Shown: positions 22,804 to 31,472 of the stretch, in pieces
Layout: every line of letters starts with the position of its first letter
Position numbering within the stretch: the first letter of the stretch is position 1
DNA from: Ferruginibacter albus
GTDB taxonomy: Bacteria; Bacteroidota; Bacteroidia; Chitinophagales; Chitinophagaceae
Length of the DNA stretch: 64,000 nt
Direction of reading: 5' to 3'
Assembly: GCF_020042285.1 (NCBI RefSeq)
Contig: NZ_CP083388.1
Coordinates: forward strand, 1,576,001 to 1,640,000
Position numbers and translations under genes: made by a program
Notes under the pieces: generated by a model
What the model was told of the DNA's origin: nothing
The model's database searches: none
The model's input: only the letters and a program-made list of their open reading frames with translations

Positions 22804-23142
22804 TTAGAAACCTTTTGTAGTGTAGATAAGTGTATTCTGTTTGTCTGTGTTTACGGCAGAAGTAATTAATAGGAACCAGCCTGTTCCATTGTAATAATAA
22901 AAACCGGTGTCGCCATCAGTTTGGTAAACCAATAATCCTGTTGCAGGATTAACAATGGCTGTTTTTTGTTGTGCCATCATTCGAGGAATAAGTAATCCTT
23001 TTTTAGTACTGCTAACGTCAAGCATAGCAGTGCTGTCTGCCGCAACTCCATTAGTATTAATGCTTACTGATTGTGAAAAAGCTTTTACATTAAAAAGCGA
23101 AGCAATTAATATAGCCGCAACCTTTACATATTTTTTTTGCAT
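22804..23142 (-). CDS. Small secreted tail-fibre-like protein
   Basis: 112 residues. A signal peptide (VAAILIASLFNVKAFSQ) is followed by the block SVSINTNGVAADSTAMLDVS, STKKGLLIPRMM and GLLVYQTDGDTGFYYYNGTG. This block starts many large Bacteroidota surface proteins and resembles phage tail-fibre entry domains. Here it stands alone at 112 residues, so it is a short form or a remnant. It heads a two-gene leftward group with 22394-22792. Confidence 0.7.
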   Translation of the reverse strand: MQKKYVKVAAILIASLFNVKAFSQSVSINTNGVAADSTAMLDVSSTKKGLLIPRMMAQQKTAIVNPATGLLVYQTDGDTGFYYYNGTGWFLLITSAVNTDKQNTLIYTTKGF

Positions 23143-23197
23143 AAAAATTTAAAGGTGGCAATATACTTTTTAGGACATAGAAAACTATGCAATAAAA

Positions 23198-23225
23198 AAA
23201 GCGTAACAATTAATTGTTACGCTTT
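23198..23225 (-). terminator. Intrinsic terminator of the leucine operon
   Basis: AAAGCGTAACAATTA and TAATTGTTACGCTTT form a long perfect stem, with TTTTTTT on the minus-strand exit side, 20 nt after the leuB stop. Confidence 0.85.
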
Positions 23226-23244
23226 GTATGATTTGTATTTTTTC

Positions 23245-24315
23245 TTATAAGCGACTCAACACTTCTTCTCCCATAGCAGTAGTACCTAAGATCTTATCAG
23301 CAGGAGTAGTTGCATCTGCAATATCTCTTGTTCTGAAACCAGCTTTCAATACTGCATCAACAGCATTGATAACCGCATTGGATTCTTCTTTCAATCCAAA
23401 AGAAATATCTAATAACAAAGCAGCAGAAAGAATAGAAGCCAACGGATTGGCAACACCTTTACCGGTAATATCATGTGCTGAACCATGGATAGGCTCGTAA
23501 ACACCCGTACCATCACCAATAGAAGCAGAAGCCAACATGCCCATTGAACCTGCGATCTGCGAAGCTTCATCGGTTAATATGTCACCAAATAAATTACCTG
23601 TAACCACTACATCAAAACGTTTCGGATCTTTAATTAAGATCATAGCAGCAGCATCCACAAACTGGTGCTCTAATTCTACTTCAGGATAATCCTTGGCAAC
23701 TTCCAAAATAGTTTCTCTCCACAAACGGCTGCTTTCTAAAACATTCGCTTTATCAACGCTCATTAATTTTTTACCTCTTGTCATCGCTGCATCAAAAGCC
23801 CTGCGTGCGATACGTTCTACTTCAAATTTGCTGTAGATCATAGTGTCGTAAGCAGTGTTGCCACCGTCAATTCTTTCTCTCTTACCAAAATAAACATCAC
23901 CTGTCAGCTCACGAAAGAATAAAATGTCAGCGCCTTTTAATATCTCCGGTTTAATGCTGGAAGCGCTTAATAATTCATCGAATAATTTTATAGGACGAAG
24001 GTTGGCATACAAGCCCAACTCTTTACGCATTTTTAATAAGCCTTGTTCAGGACGCACTTTAGCAGATGGATCGTTATCATATTTCGGATGTCCAACAGCG
24101 CCAAACAATACTGCATCCGATTTTTTCATTTTCTCTAACGATTCATCGGGTAGGGGATTGCCCGTTGCTTCAATAGCAACATGCCCGATCAATGCTTCAT
24201 CATAATTAAATTGATGATTAAATTTAGCAGCAATTTTGTCTAATACTTTTTTCCCTACTGCTGTTACTTCCTGACCTATGCCATCTCCAGGAACGATGAG
24301 TATATTTTTTTTCAT
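23245..24315 (-). CDS. leuB: 3-isopropylmalate dehydrogenase
   Basis: 356 residues from the ATG at 24315 (KKNILIVPGDGIGQEVT); a TTG six codons upstream is less likely. Family signatures: LFGAVGHPKYD, RPEQGLLKMRKELGLYANLRP, FRELTGDVYFG, the late NLFGDILTDEASQIAGSMGM (about residue 245) and the cofactor loop EPIHGSAHDITGKGVANP. It oxidises and decarboxylates 3-isopropylmalate to 2-oxoisocaproate with NAD. It is the last gene of the leuC-leuD-leuA-leuB operon and is separated from leuA by the inserted four-helix-bundle gene. Confidence 0.96.
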   Translation of the reverse strand: MKKNILIVPGDGIGQEVTAVGKKVLDKIAAKFNHQFNYDEALIGHVAIEATGNPLPDESLEKMKKSDAVLFGAVGHPKYDNDPSAKVRPEQGLLKMRKELGLYANLRPIKLFDELLSASSIKPEILKGADILFFRELTGDVYFGKRERIDGGNTAYDTMIYSKFEVERIARRAFDAAMTRGKKLMSVDKANVLESSRLWRETILEVAKDYPEVELEHQFVDAAAMILIKDPKRFDVVVTGNLFGDILTDEASQIAGSMGMLASASIGDGTGVYEPIHGSAHDITGKGVANPLASILSAALLLDISFGLKEESNAVINAVDAVLKAGFRTRDIADATTPADKILGTTAMGEEVLSRL

Positions 24316-24327
24316 TTCTTTTAGTAA

Positions 24328-24812
24328 AGGCAAGGCATTGAGACACTAAGGCAACAAGGCTTAGCCTATGTTTAATGGTTATTTTATTTTTCTTATTAGC
24401 GATAATAACATTAGTTCTAATTCATTGGCTTTTGCAAGCAGTTGTTTAAAGAGGGTTTCGGTAGTATATTTCAGGTTGTACGCAATTTCTATTTGTGTTT
24501 GCAATTCAAATAACGAACCAACTGCAATTTGTAAAAACCGTTTATAATCTCCTGTTGAATTTCTTCCATATCCTTCTGCAATATTGCTTGGGATTGAAAC
24601 AGAGCAGCGACGCAATTGGCTTGTTAAACTATAAACTTCAGTGGCAGGAAAACCATTGGTAGTTGTATAAATTTCTGTAACCAATACCATCGATTTTTGC
24701 CAAACTAATAAATCTCGATAACTGTTAATTGTACTCATAAGTTTAATTTTCTAAAAAGACTTATAAGCTCAATCGCTGGTTGCCTCAATGCCTTTTTGCC
24801 TCGTTGCCTTAT
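24328..24812. repeat. Inverted-repeat-flanked insertion inside the leucine operon
   Basis: The left flank (24328-24366) has AAAGGCAAGGCATTGAGACA, then CTAAGGCAACAAGG. The right flank (about 24778-24811) read on the minus strand has AAGGCAACGAGGCAAAAAGG, then CATTGAGGCAACC. They are an imperfect inverted pair built of AAGGCA and CATTGAG pieces, around the gene at 24379-24738. The right flank begins at the leuA stop codon. Confidence 0.6.
24379..24738 (-). CDS. Four-helix-bundle protein (S23 / 23S rRNA intervening-sequence type)
   Basis: 119 residues. YRDLLVWQKSMVLVTEIYT, then LTSQLRRCSVSIPSNIAEGY and DYKRFLQIAVGSLFELQTQI are diagnostic for the S23/IVP family, small four-helix bundles first found inside 23S rRNA intervening sequences and now known to be scattered in intergenic places. 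There is no known enzyme activity. It sits between leuA and leuB and is bracketed by inverted repeats, which suggests that it came as a mobile cassette. It lies in the transcription direction of the operon, so it may be co-expressed. Confidence 0.93.
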   Translation of the reverse strand: MSTINSYRDLLVWQKSMVLVTEIYTTTNGFPATEVYSLTSQLRRCSVSIPSNIAEGYGRNSTGDYKRFLQIAVGSLFELQTQIEIAYNLKYTTETLFKQLLAKANELELMLLSLIRKIK

Positions 24813-26332
24813 ATCAAATTCAACATTTTTTGTGTGGCTTTAATAGCTGATACTGTTTGATCGCTGTCCAACCCACGAGTTTTAAATTCTTTATTATTGT
24901 AAGACCATGTGATGATCGTTTCGCACAATGCATCTGACTTACCACCGGGAGGAATACGTACAGCATAATCCGTTAGTACAGGTAATACTAGTTTCTTTTG
25001 TTTGTAAATATTCTTCAATGCATTCATGAATGCATCGTATTGTCCATCGCCTTGTGCATGTTCTTCAAATACTTCACCATCGATATTGATGTGCAAGGTT
25101 ACTGATGGCTTTAAGTTCTTGGCATGTGTCAACACATAATTTACCACCTGTACTTTTTCTTCAATCGTATTACTATCTAATACATCGGAAAGAATATAAG
25201 GTAGATCAGATTGTGTAACCGTTTCTTTCTTATCGCCTAATTCAATAATGCGTTGCGTTACTTTCTTCAGATCAGCATCCGATAACTGAATGCCGAGTTG
25301 CTGTAAGTTATTTTCGATGTTTGCCTTGCCGCTTGTTTTGCCCAATGCATATTTACGTTGACGACCAAAACGTTCGGGCATCAGATCGTTATAATAAAGA
25401 TTATTCTTTTTATCGCCGTCGGCGTGAATGCCTGCTGTCTGAGTAAATACGTTTTCGCCAACAATCGGTTTGTTTGCCGGTATACGAAAACCTGAAAAGT
25501 TTTCTACCAGTTTACTTACGGTATATAAAGATTTCTCTACCACATTGGTCTTAACCTCTTTTACATAATCATTCAATACCGCTACGGCACTTGCTAGTGG
25601 TGCATTTCCTGCACGCTCGCCCATGCCGTTAATGGTAAGATGTAAGCCCTTTGCACCGGCTTTAATGGCTTCCATTACGTTGGCAATGCTAAGATCATAA
25701 TCATTATGCCCGTGAAAATCGAAGTGCGTATTGGGATAACGCTTTACTATTTCAGCAATATACTCGTATGTTTCTGATGGAATTAAAACACCTAATGTAT
25801 CGGGTAATAAAACTCTTTTGATTGGTTGAGTTACGATAAAATCCAGGTATTGGAAAACATATTCTTTTGAATGACGCATTCCATTGCTCCAGTCTTCGAG
25901 ATATACATTTACATCGATGCCGTTTTTTTGCGCTAATGCAATTACATCGGCTATCTCTTTAAAATGTTGTTCCGGTGTTTTTTTAAGCTGATGAGTGAGA
26001 TGATTTAATGAACCTTTCGTAAGCAGATTCATTACTTTGGCTCCGGCTTCTAACATCCAGTTTACGGATGTTTCGCCATCCACAAACGTTAATACTTCAA
26101 TCTTATCTATAAAGTTATTGGCAGATGCCCACTCAGTAATTTTCTTTACCGCCTGGAATTCACCTTCAGAAACACGGGCGGAGGCAATTTCAATTCTATC
26201 AACCTTTACTTCGGTTAACAGCAATTGTGCAATGGTTAGTTTTTCAGATGCAGAAAAAGAAACACCGCTGGTTTGTTCGCCATCACGCAGAGTGGTGTCC
26301 ATTATTTCTATATGACGAAGAGAGTTAGTCAA
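24809..26332 (-). CDS. 2-isopropylmalate or (R)-citramalate synthase
   Basis: 507 residues. The DRE-TIM metallolyase barrel carries DTTLRDGEQTSGVSF (about residue 12), LLPDTLGVLIPSE (about 175) and the metal-binding HGHNDYDLSIAN (about 206). After the linker (FTQTAGIHADGDKK) comes a LeuA-type regulatory domain (about 380-507). It condenses acetyl-CoA with a 2-oxoacid: 2-oxoisovalerate for LeuA, pyruvate for CimA. Operon position between leuD and leuB argues for leucine synthesis. The regulatory-domain-containing form common in Bacteroidota is, however, also annotated as citramalate synthase, so I leave the symbol open. Confidence 0.85.
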   Translation of the reverse strand: MTNSLRHIEIMDTTLRDGEQTSGVSFSASEKLTIAQLLLTEVKVDRIEIASARVSEGEFQAVKKITEWASANNFIDKIEVLTFVDGETSVNWMLEAGAKVMNLLTKGSLNHLTHQLKKTPEQHFKEIADVIALAQKNGIDVNVYLEDWSNGMRHSKEYVFQYLDFIVTQPIKRVLLPDTLGVLIPSETYEYIAEIVKRYPNTHFDFHGHNDYDLSIANVMEAIKAGAKGLHLTINGMGERAGNAPLASAVAVLNDYVKEVKTNVVEKSLYTVSKLVENFSGFRIPANKPIVGENVFTQTAGIHADGDKKNNLYYNDLMPERFGRQRKYALGKTSGKANIENNLQQLGIQLSDADLKKVTQRIIELGDKKETVTQSDLPYILSDVLDSNTIEEKVQVVNYVLTHAKNLKPSVTLHINIDGEVFEEHAQGDGQYDAFMNALKNIYKQKKLVLPVLTDYAVRIPPGGKSDALCETIITWSYNNKEFKTRGLDSDQTVSAIKATQKMLNLI

Positions 26333-26355
26333 CAGTAGTATTAGTTGGGAGTTAA

Positions 26356-26952
26356 TTAAAACTCACGTTGAAGCGCAAATGTTTTTATTTCGTCCTTCAT
26401 TGCCTGTAAGTAATCAATATCATCAAAGCCATTTGTAAGGTTATGTTTTTTATAACCGTTGATGGTAAATGATTCTTGTTCACCGCTGCCAACAATAGTA
26501 ACGGTTTGTTCCGGAAGATTTACTTCCAGTTCAGCTTTAGGATCAGCTTCTATTGCTTTAAATATTTTGTCTAAAAACTCAGGACTAACGGTTACGGGTA
26601 AGATGCCTATGTTTAAAGAATTGTTTTTGAAGATGTCTGCAAAAAAGCTTGACACTACACAACGGAATCCATAATCATAAATAGCCCATGCTGCGTGCTC
26701 ACGACTGCTACCGCTGCCAAAGTTTTTACCGCCTACTAAAATTTTACCCGAGTAAATAGGATTGTTCAGAACGAAATCTTTTTTAGGAGTATCGTCGCCG
26801 TTGTAACGCCAGTCGCGGAAAAGATTATCACCAAAACCTTTACGTTCAGTAGCTTTTAAAAAACGTGCAGGGATGATCTGGTCAGTATCCACATTCTCGA
26901 TTGGTAAAGGAACTGCGGTGCTTTTTAAAACGGTAAATTTATCGTAAGCCAT
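26356..26952 (-). CDS. leuD: 3-isopropylmalate dehydratase small subunit
   Basis: 198 residues from the ATG at 26952 (MAYDKFTVLKSTAVPLPIEN); an upstream extension to 27072 overlaps leuC and is not likely. Signatures: VDTDQIIPARFLK (about residue 20), GKNFGSGSSREHAAWAI (about 75) and the substrate-specificity loop. It forms a heterodimer with LeuC and isomerises 2- to 3-isopropylmalate. It is 61 nt downstream of leuC. Confidence 0.96.
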   Translation of the reverse strand: MAYDKFTVLKSTAVPLPIENVDTDQIIPARFLKATERKGFGDNLFRDWRYNGDDTPKKDFVLNNPIYSGKILVGGKNFGSGSSREHAAWAIYDYGFRCVVSSFFADIFKNNSLNIGILPVTVSPEFLDKIFKAIEADPKAELEVNLPEQTVTIVGSGEQESFTINGYKKHNLTNGFDDIDYLQAMKDEIKTFALQREF

Positions 26953-27013
26953 TTTTGTAATTAATAATTTATAATTAGCAATTAATAATTTCTTCTGTTG
27001 AATGTTGCTTTTC

Positions 27014-28408
27014 TTACAACAATTCTCTTGGATCTGTAACCACGCCTGTAACAGCAGCCGCAGCAGCCACAAAAGGGCTAGCTAATAAGGTACGACTGTT
27101 AGGTCCCTGGCGACCTTCAAAGTTTCTGTTGCTGGTGCTTACTGCATATTTACCTGCAGGAACTTTATCATCGTTCATTGCCAAACAAGCAGAGCAACCG
27201 GGCTGGCGTAATTCAAAACCGGCTTGATTTAATATATCTAAAATACCTTCTTCTTTAATTTGGGATTCTACGATATGAGAGCCAGGAACCAACCATGCAG
27301 TGATGTTGTCGGCTTTATGTCTTCCTTTTACAATAGAAGCAAACGCTCGGAAATCTTCAATGCGACCATTGGTACAGCTTCCTAAGAAAACATAATCCAC
27401 TTTTTTACCAATGATGGGCTCATTCTCATGAAAGCCCATGTACTCCAACGATTTTTTATAAGAAGCGGCACCATCTTTTACATCTGTTGCTGCAGGAATG
27501 TTGTGTGTAATACCAGTTCCTAAACCGGGGTTAGTTCCGTAAGTGATTTGTGGTTCAATATCGGCAGCGTTGTAGCTTAATTCTAAATCGAATTTCGCGT
27601 CAGCATCTGTTTTTAATGTTTTCCAGTAAGAAATGGCTTTCTCCCATGCTTCACCTTTAGGGGCTTTTTCTCTTCCTTTTAAGTAAGCAAAAGTTGTTTC
27701 ATCAGGAGCGATCATACCACCACGGGCACCCATTTCAATGGAAAGATTACATACTGTCATTCTACCTTCCATGGTCATGCTCTCGAAAACTTCTCCTGCA
27801 AATTCTATAAAGTAACCAGTTGCACCACTTGCACTGATCTGTGATAATATATATAAAGGAACATCTTTTGGTAAAACACCTTTGCCCAATTTACCATTGA
27901 TAGTGATGCGTAATCTTTTAGGCTTTGGCTGCATGATACATTGTGAAGAAAGTACCATTTCCACTTCCGAAGTTCCGATACCGAAGGCGATAGCCCCAAA
28001 AGCACCGTGGGTAGAAGTGTGAGAATCTCCACAAACAATGGTCATGCCGGGTAAAGTGATACCATTTTCAGGCCCAACTACGTGTACAATTCCATTCTTT
28101 GGATTACCTAAACCCCAATGTGAGATACCATATTTAGCGGCATTGGTTTCCAATGCTTTCAACTGGTTGGCAGAAAGCGGATCGGCTACCGGTAAATGCT
28201 GGTTAATAGTAGGGGTGTTATGATCGGCGGTAGCGAATGTTTTTTCTGGAAACATTACACCAATACCTCTTGTTTGTAAGCCTAAGAAAGCAACCGGGCT
28301 GGTTACTTCGTGGATAAAATGTCTGTCAATAAATAATACATCGGGACCATCTTCAATTTTTCTAACTACGTGTGAGTCCCAAACTTTGTCGAATAATGTT
28401 GTTGGCAT
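27014..28408 (-). CDS. leuC: 3-isopropylmalate dehydratase large subunit
   Basis: 464 residues, aconitase superfamily. The [4Fe-4S] cluster ligands are [14 protein letters not shown] (about residue 342) and [11 protein letters not shown] (about 404). Other signatures are [41 protein letters not shown] and the C-terminal [13 protein letters not shown]. It works with LeuD. It is the first gene of the leftward leucine operon. The region upstream (28409-28499) contains a perfect palindrome at 28437-28455 that overlaps the probable promoter. Confidence 0.96.
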   Translation of the reverse strand: MPTTLFDKVWDSHVVRKIEDGPDVLFIDRHFIHEVTSPVAFLGLQTRGIGVMFPEKTFATADHNTPTINQHLPVADPLSANQLKALETNAAKYGISHWGLGNPKNGIVHVVGPENGITLPGMTIVCGDSHTSTHGAFGAIAFGIGTSEVEMVLSSQCIMQPKPKRLRITINGKLGKGVLPKDVPLYILSQISASGATGYFIEFAGEVFESMTMEGRMTVCNLSIEMGARGGMIAPDETTFAYLKGREKAPKGEAWEKAISYWKTLKTDADAKFDLELSYNAADIEPQITYGTNPGLGTGITHNIPAATDVKDGAASYKKSLEYMGFHENEPIIGKKVDYVFLGSCTNGRIEDFRAFASIVKGRHKADNITAWLVPGSHIVESQIKEEGILDILNQAGFELRQPGCSACLAMNDDKVPAGKYAVSTSNRNFEGRQGPNSRTLLASPFVAAAAAVTGVVTDPRELL

Positions 28409-28436
28409 GCGCTCTTATATTTAACGGACTGCAAAA

Positions 28437-28455
28437 TTCGCTAAATATTAGCGAA
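28437..28455 (-). promoter_or_regulatory. Perfect palindrome upstream of leuC (possible operator)
   Basis: TTCGCTAAATATTAGCGAA, two perfect 8-nt arms around ATA, 28 nt before the leuC ATG. On the minus strand GAATTTTG, a near match to TAnnTTTG, begins at its edge, so a bound dimeric repressor would block the promoter. Confidence 0.5.
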
Positions 28456-28499
28456 AAACAAGCCGTTTTAGAAAGAAATATGTTTTGGAAAGGTGAAAG

Positions 28500-28928
28500 T
28501 TAAAACCAGGTGCTTTCTCTGTACTTCCTGTATTCATCGCCAAACTTATCTTCCAGTACTTTTTCTTCTTTTTTTATTCTGTACATCTGGAGTGCAATTA
28601 TGAAGATGCAGATATAAAAAATCAATCGCTGCTGAAGAAAAAAGCCAAACCCGAGCATCATTAATATGCCCGCATAATAGATCGGGTGACGGAATCTTTT
28701 ATATAAACCTGTTGTAACCAACCTGGTTGCTTTTGCACTAACAGAAAAAGAATCTGCCAATTGGTAACGAGCAATCAATAGTAATATAATAGCCGGAATC
28801 ATGATCGCTAAACCAATATAAGTGAAAACCGTAATAGGAGCGCCCGAATTAAAATAACGTATGATCCATATAGGGAAAGCAACAATAAAGATGGCTGCAG
28901 TAAGGATGTTGAATGTTTTTGGGTTCAT
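28500..28928 (-). CDS. Isoprenylcysteine methyltransferase-like membrane protein
   Basis: 142 residues, with about four membrane helices. The C-terminal half has TTGLYKRFRHPIYYAGILMM (about residue 89), then an RIKKEEKVLEDKFGDEYRKY block. The RHP.Y.g, EE..L...fG..Y..Y pattern is the SAM-binding part shared by ICMT and phospholipid N-methyltransferases (PEMT family). The substrate is unknown in bacteria; lipid or small-molecule methylation is likely. Monocistronic on the minus strand, between leuC and the gene at 29039. Confidence 0.8.
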   Translation of the reverse strand: MNPKTFNILTAAIFIVAFPIWIIRYFNSGAPITVFTYIGLAIMIPAIILLLIARYQLADSFSVSAKATRLVTTGLYKRFRHPIYYAGILMMLGFGFFLQQRLIFYICIFIIALQMYRIKKEEKVLEDKFGDEYRKYRESTWF

Positions 28929-28975
28929 GACTTGGTTTTGATAGATCTCAAAGGTCGTGAATTCCTATAAAAAAG

Positions 28976-29006
28976 AATCCCCCGTTTAGAAAAACGGAGG
29001 ATAATC
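28976..29006 (-). terminator. Intrinsic terminator
   Basis: TCCTCCGTTT and AAACGGGGGA with TTCTTTTTTA downstream on the minus strand, after the gene at 29039. Confidence 0.65.
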
Positions 29007-29038
29007 TTTTAGCCCTCAACATTAATATCTTGTTGTTA

Positions 29039-29383
29039 TTACATTAATAACATAATTGTTTCGCCTGTTTTTGTGTTATCAGGATAGATAACTTCTAAAC
29101 GGTAAGTACCACCAGCAAACGTTTTACCTAAATCCGCTGTTTCTACATTGTTTGCAGTTTCGTGGTTGATTGTTTTAACTCCTAAAATAGTACCGTTCTC
29201 ATCTAAAATCTGTAAAGTATAAACGCCGGTCGGCTGATTATTCATTTTTACTTTTATTACACCGTTTGCGATTCCCATAGGATTAAATTTTACTGAACTG
29301 TTAACAGAAGAAATCTGAGCTGTTGCAGTAAAAGACGCTAATGAGATAATTGCAGTTGCGATGATTAAAGTAAAAAGTTTCAT
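29039..29383 (-). CDS. Small secreted protein, sorting-domain-like fold
   Basis: 114 residues from the ATG at 29383 (LFTLIIATAIISLASFTATA signal); the longer start at 29422 is less likely. The mature part (IKVKMNNQPTGVYTLQILDENG, then FAGGTYRLEVIYPDN) resembles a T9SS-tail-like beta sandwich (GVYTLQI, GGTYRLEV), but it makes up almost the whole protein and lacks the SPNP start. It is probably periplasmic. Role unknown. Confidence 0.65.
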   Translation of the reverse strand: MKLFTLIIATAIISLASFTATAQISSVNSSVKFNPMGIANGVIKVKMNNQPTGVYTLQILDENGTILGVKTINHETANNVETADLGKTFAGGTYRLEVIYPDNTKTGETIMLLM

Positions 29384-29750
29384 AGTTTTCTCTTTTTTAG
29401 AGGTTATCAGTAAACCTGACATATATAAGACGTAAAACTACGAGCTTTTAGTATGTGGAAGTACGTATTTTTTTTAAAAAAGTTTAGAATAACTACTAGT
29501 AATCGATTCAGAAACTACTAAGGGTTAAGATATTTTGTATTGATAATCAATTGTTTATTTTAATAATAAAACCATTTTATTATTGTATTTAACCTTGAAT
29601 TTTTTTTATTGATTTTTTTGGACTTTTTTATAATTCGTGAAATTACGATGGCGGTGGCGGAAATTTCGAGGCAAAACTTTGTTTCTTTTTGGTAATGGTA
29701 TATAAATTTTCTATATTGTTTTCTATTACAATAAACCAAAACGAGTCTGT
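29384..29750. other. Intergenic region
   Basis: Divergent promoter region of about 365 nt between the genes at 29383 and 29751. It is AT-rich except for GATGGCGGTGGCGG at about 29648-29661. No further gene or clear promoter box recognised. Confidence 0.4.
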
Positions 29751-30362
29751 ATGAAATCTTTCCTTACATTATTATGTATTACGGCTATTATAATAGTATT
29801 AAGCAACTGTTCTGAAAAAACTCCGGAAACAAAAGAAACAGTAACACCAGCTGTAATCCCTACTTACGGTGGCTTTGAAACCAAGATAAAATGGGGCGAA
29901 CACCTTGTTCAGGTTGGGGGATGTAACGACTGTCATACACCTAAAAAAATGACGACGATGGGACCGGTTATGGATACCTCCTTATGGTTGTCGGGCCATC
30001 CGGAGCATATGCCCATTCCTGATGTTGACAGAAAAGAAGCAGAAACCAAAGGCTGGGGATTGACAAATACTGAAACTGCATGGGTTGGTCCTTGGGGTGT
30101 TTCCTTTGCGGCAAATCTTACTCCGGATTCAACTACCGGCATTGGCGCCTGGACACTCGACAATTTTAAAGTGGCTATACGCGAGGGCAAAAAAAGTGGC
30201 GCACCTGCAGGTCGTTCTTTATTACCGCCTATGCCATGGCCATGGTATAAATATTTAACCGATGATGAACTGGATGCTATGTTTACCTACCTGCAAACAG
30301 TTAAACCTATACATAATAATGTACCGGCAGCATTACCGCCGGTATTGGCAATGCCGCATTAA
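29751..30362 (+). CDS. Monohaem cytochrome c lipoprotein
   Basis: 203 residues. The N-terminus is an SPII signal (ITAIIIVLSNCSEK, Cys at residue 20). One haem site, GGCNDCHTPKK (CxxCH about residue 62), lies in a class I cytochrome c domain; later MPW or other Met residues could be the sixth ligand. LTPDSTTGIGAWTLDNFKVA and the end motif LTDDELDAMFTYLQTVKP are typical of the cytochrome c subunits of dehydrogenases. It would be an outer- or inner-membrane-anchored periplasmic electron carrier. It overlaps no neighbour; the lipoprotein at 30376 follows after 13 nt. Confidence 0.87.
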   Translation: MKSFLTLLCITAIIIVLSNCSEKTPETKETVTPAVIPTYGGFETKIKWGEHLVQVGGCNDCHTPKKMTTMGPVMDTSLWLSGHPEHMPIPDVDRKEAETKGWGLTNTETAWVGPWGVSFAANLTPDSTTGIGAWTLDNFKVAIREGKKSGAPAGRSLLPPMPWPWYKYLTDDELDAMFTYLQTVKPIHNNVPAALPPVLAMPH

Positions 30363-30375
30363 TTTTAGAAAGCGT

Positions 30376-31134
30376 ATGAAAATTTTGTCAAAATATGGAT
30401 ATCTGTTGCTATTGTTGTTTTTAAGTATGTCGTTATATTCCTGCAGTAAATCAGATGCATCCGATAATGCTACATCGCAAATATGCAGTAATGTGAAAGG
30501 AACAGAAGCTATTTACTGGGATCTGATGAATGGTATTCCTCGAACAGATATTCCCGGAGGATTACCTACTCTTAAAAGTCATGGGGGTACCTATATACAT
30601 CCTACGGTTCCTTTATTAACTTTCATGTACCCGGCAGGGTATACACCCAATACAGATAATACATCCGGTGCTGTAGGAGTTAATTTAACAAGAAGTGATA
30701 ATAAAGCAGTCTGGCGTTATACTAATATAGCTTATTATGGTAATACCACACCACAAGCAGTTGTTAGCTCCGAAGTAAGCCAATTGCAAAGTTTTTTAGA
30801 GAGTACCGGAACTGTACAAACAATTTGCTCTCAGCAAGGCACTTTACCCAGGGCTCCCGGTATTGTTACCAGCAGTGCAGCCGTATTGATTCAGTTTGGG
30901 AATTTCACGGCAGTAATAAATGTTGGTATTACAACAGAAACAGGTTTAGGATCGGCACAGATAACTATAGGTACATCAGCCGCACCTACTGCTGAATTCA
31001 ATACCGAAATTCTAAATACATTTTTACCGATCGATTACCAGTTATTATATACTGATAGCGGGGAGGTCGATTCTGATGGAGATGGTTTTGCGGATAGTGT
31101 TGATGAATTTCCGTTTGACCCGACCCGGCATTAA
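30376..31134 (+). CDS. Lipoprotein with a C-terminal calcium-type repeat
   Basis: 252 residues from the ATG at 30376 (a longer frame starting at 30262 overlaps the cytochrome gene and is not likely). Lipobox LFLSMSLYSCSKSD. The mature part is a beta-rich domain without a recognised family, and the end DSDGDGFADSVDEFPFDPTR is a thrombospondin type 3-like Asp-rich repeat that binds calcium in other proteins. It probably forms an operon with the cytochrome gene 13 nt upstream. Its stop overlaps the stop of the convergent CDGSH gene. Confidence 0.7.
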   Translation: MKILSKYGYLLLLLFLSMSLYSCSKSDASDNATSQICSNVKGTEAIYWDLMNGIPRTDIPGGLPTLKSHGGTYIHPTVPLLTFMYPAGYTPNTDNTSGAVGVNLTRSDNKAVWRYTNIAYYGNTTPQAVVSSEVSQLQSFLESTGTVQTICSQQGTLPRAPGIVTSSAAVLIQFGNFTAVINVGITTETGLGSAQITIGTSAAPTAEFNTEILNTFLPIDYQLLYTDSGEVDSDGDGFADSVDEFPFDPTRH

Positions 31135-31355
31135 ACTTTTTTAGGAGGAAGCGCAAATGCTACTGCTTCGTGCTGAAAGTTACCATTATGTGAACCATCG
31201 CAAAAAGGCTTGTTCTTGGAATGACCACAACGGCATAATCCTAAAACATCTCTGCCTGCAAGATCATATACGTTTCCTTCTCTATCTACTATTTCAAAAT
31301 CGCCCTGGATTTTTAATGAGCCGTTATTATTAACTGTAATTTTTGTTGATGCCAT
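31131..31355 (-). CDS. CDGSH iron-sulphur domain protein
   Basis: 74 residues from the ATG at 31355 (MASTKITVNNNGSL). The motif CRCGHSKNKPFCDGSH (about residue 41-56) gives the three Cys and one His ligands of the [2Fe-2S] cluster of the mitoNEET/CDGSH family. It is a single-domain cytoplasmic form without a membrane helix. Redox or cluster-transfer roles are assumed for the family. The 3' end overlaps the convergent lipoprotein gene by 4 nt. Confidence 0.93.
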   Translation of the reverse strand: MASTKITVNNNGSLKIQGDFEIVDREGNVYDLAGRDVLGLCRCGHSKNKPFCDGSHNGNFQHEAVAFALPPKKV

Positions 31356-31472
31356 TGTAATGTTTTGTGGAGCGCAAAAATAATGGTTCAGCAATTCCCA
31401 TAGGAATATTATTTTACCATTAAAAAAATGTAAACACAAAACTTAAGTAGTTTTATAAAGGAACATTGCAAA

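Noticed and set aside
26953..27072. Upstream extension of leuD
   Set aside because: It overlaps leuC and contains no family sequence; the ATG at 26952 gives the usual LeuD start.
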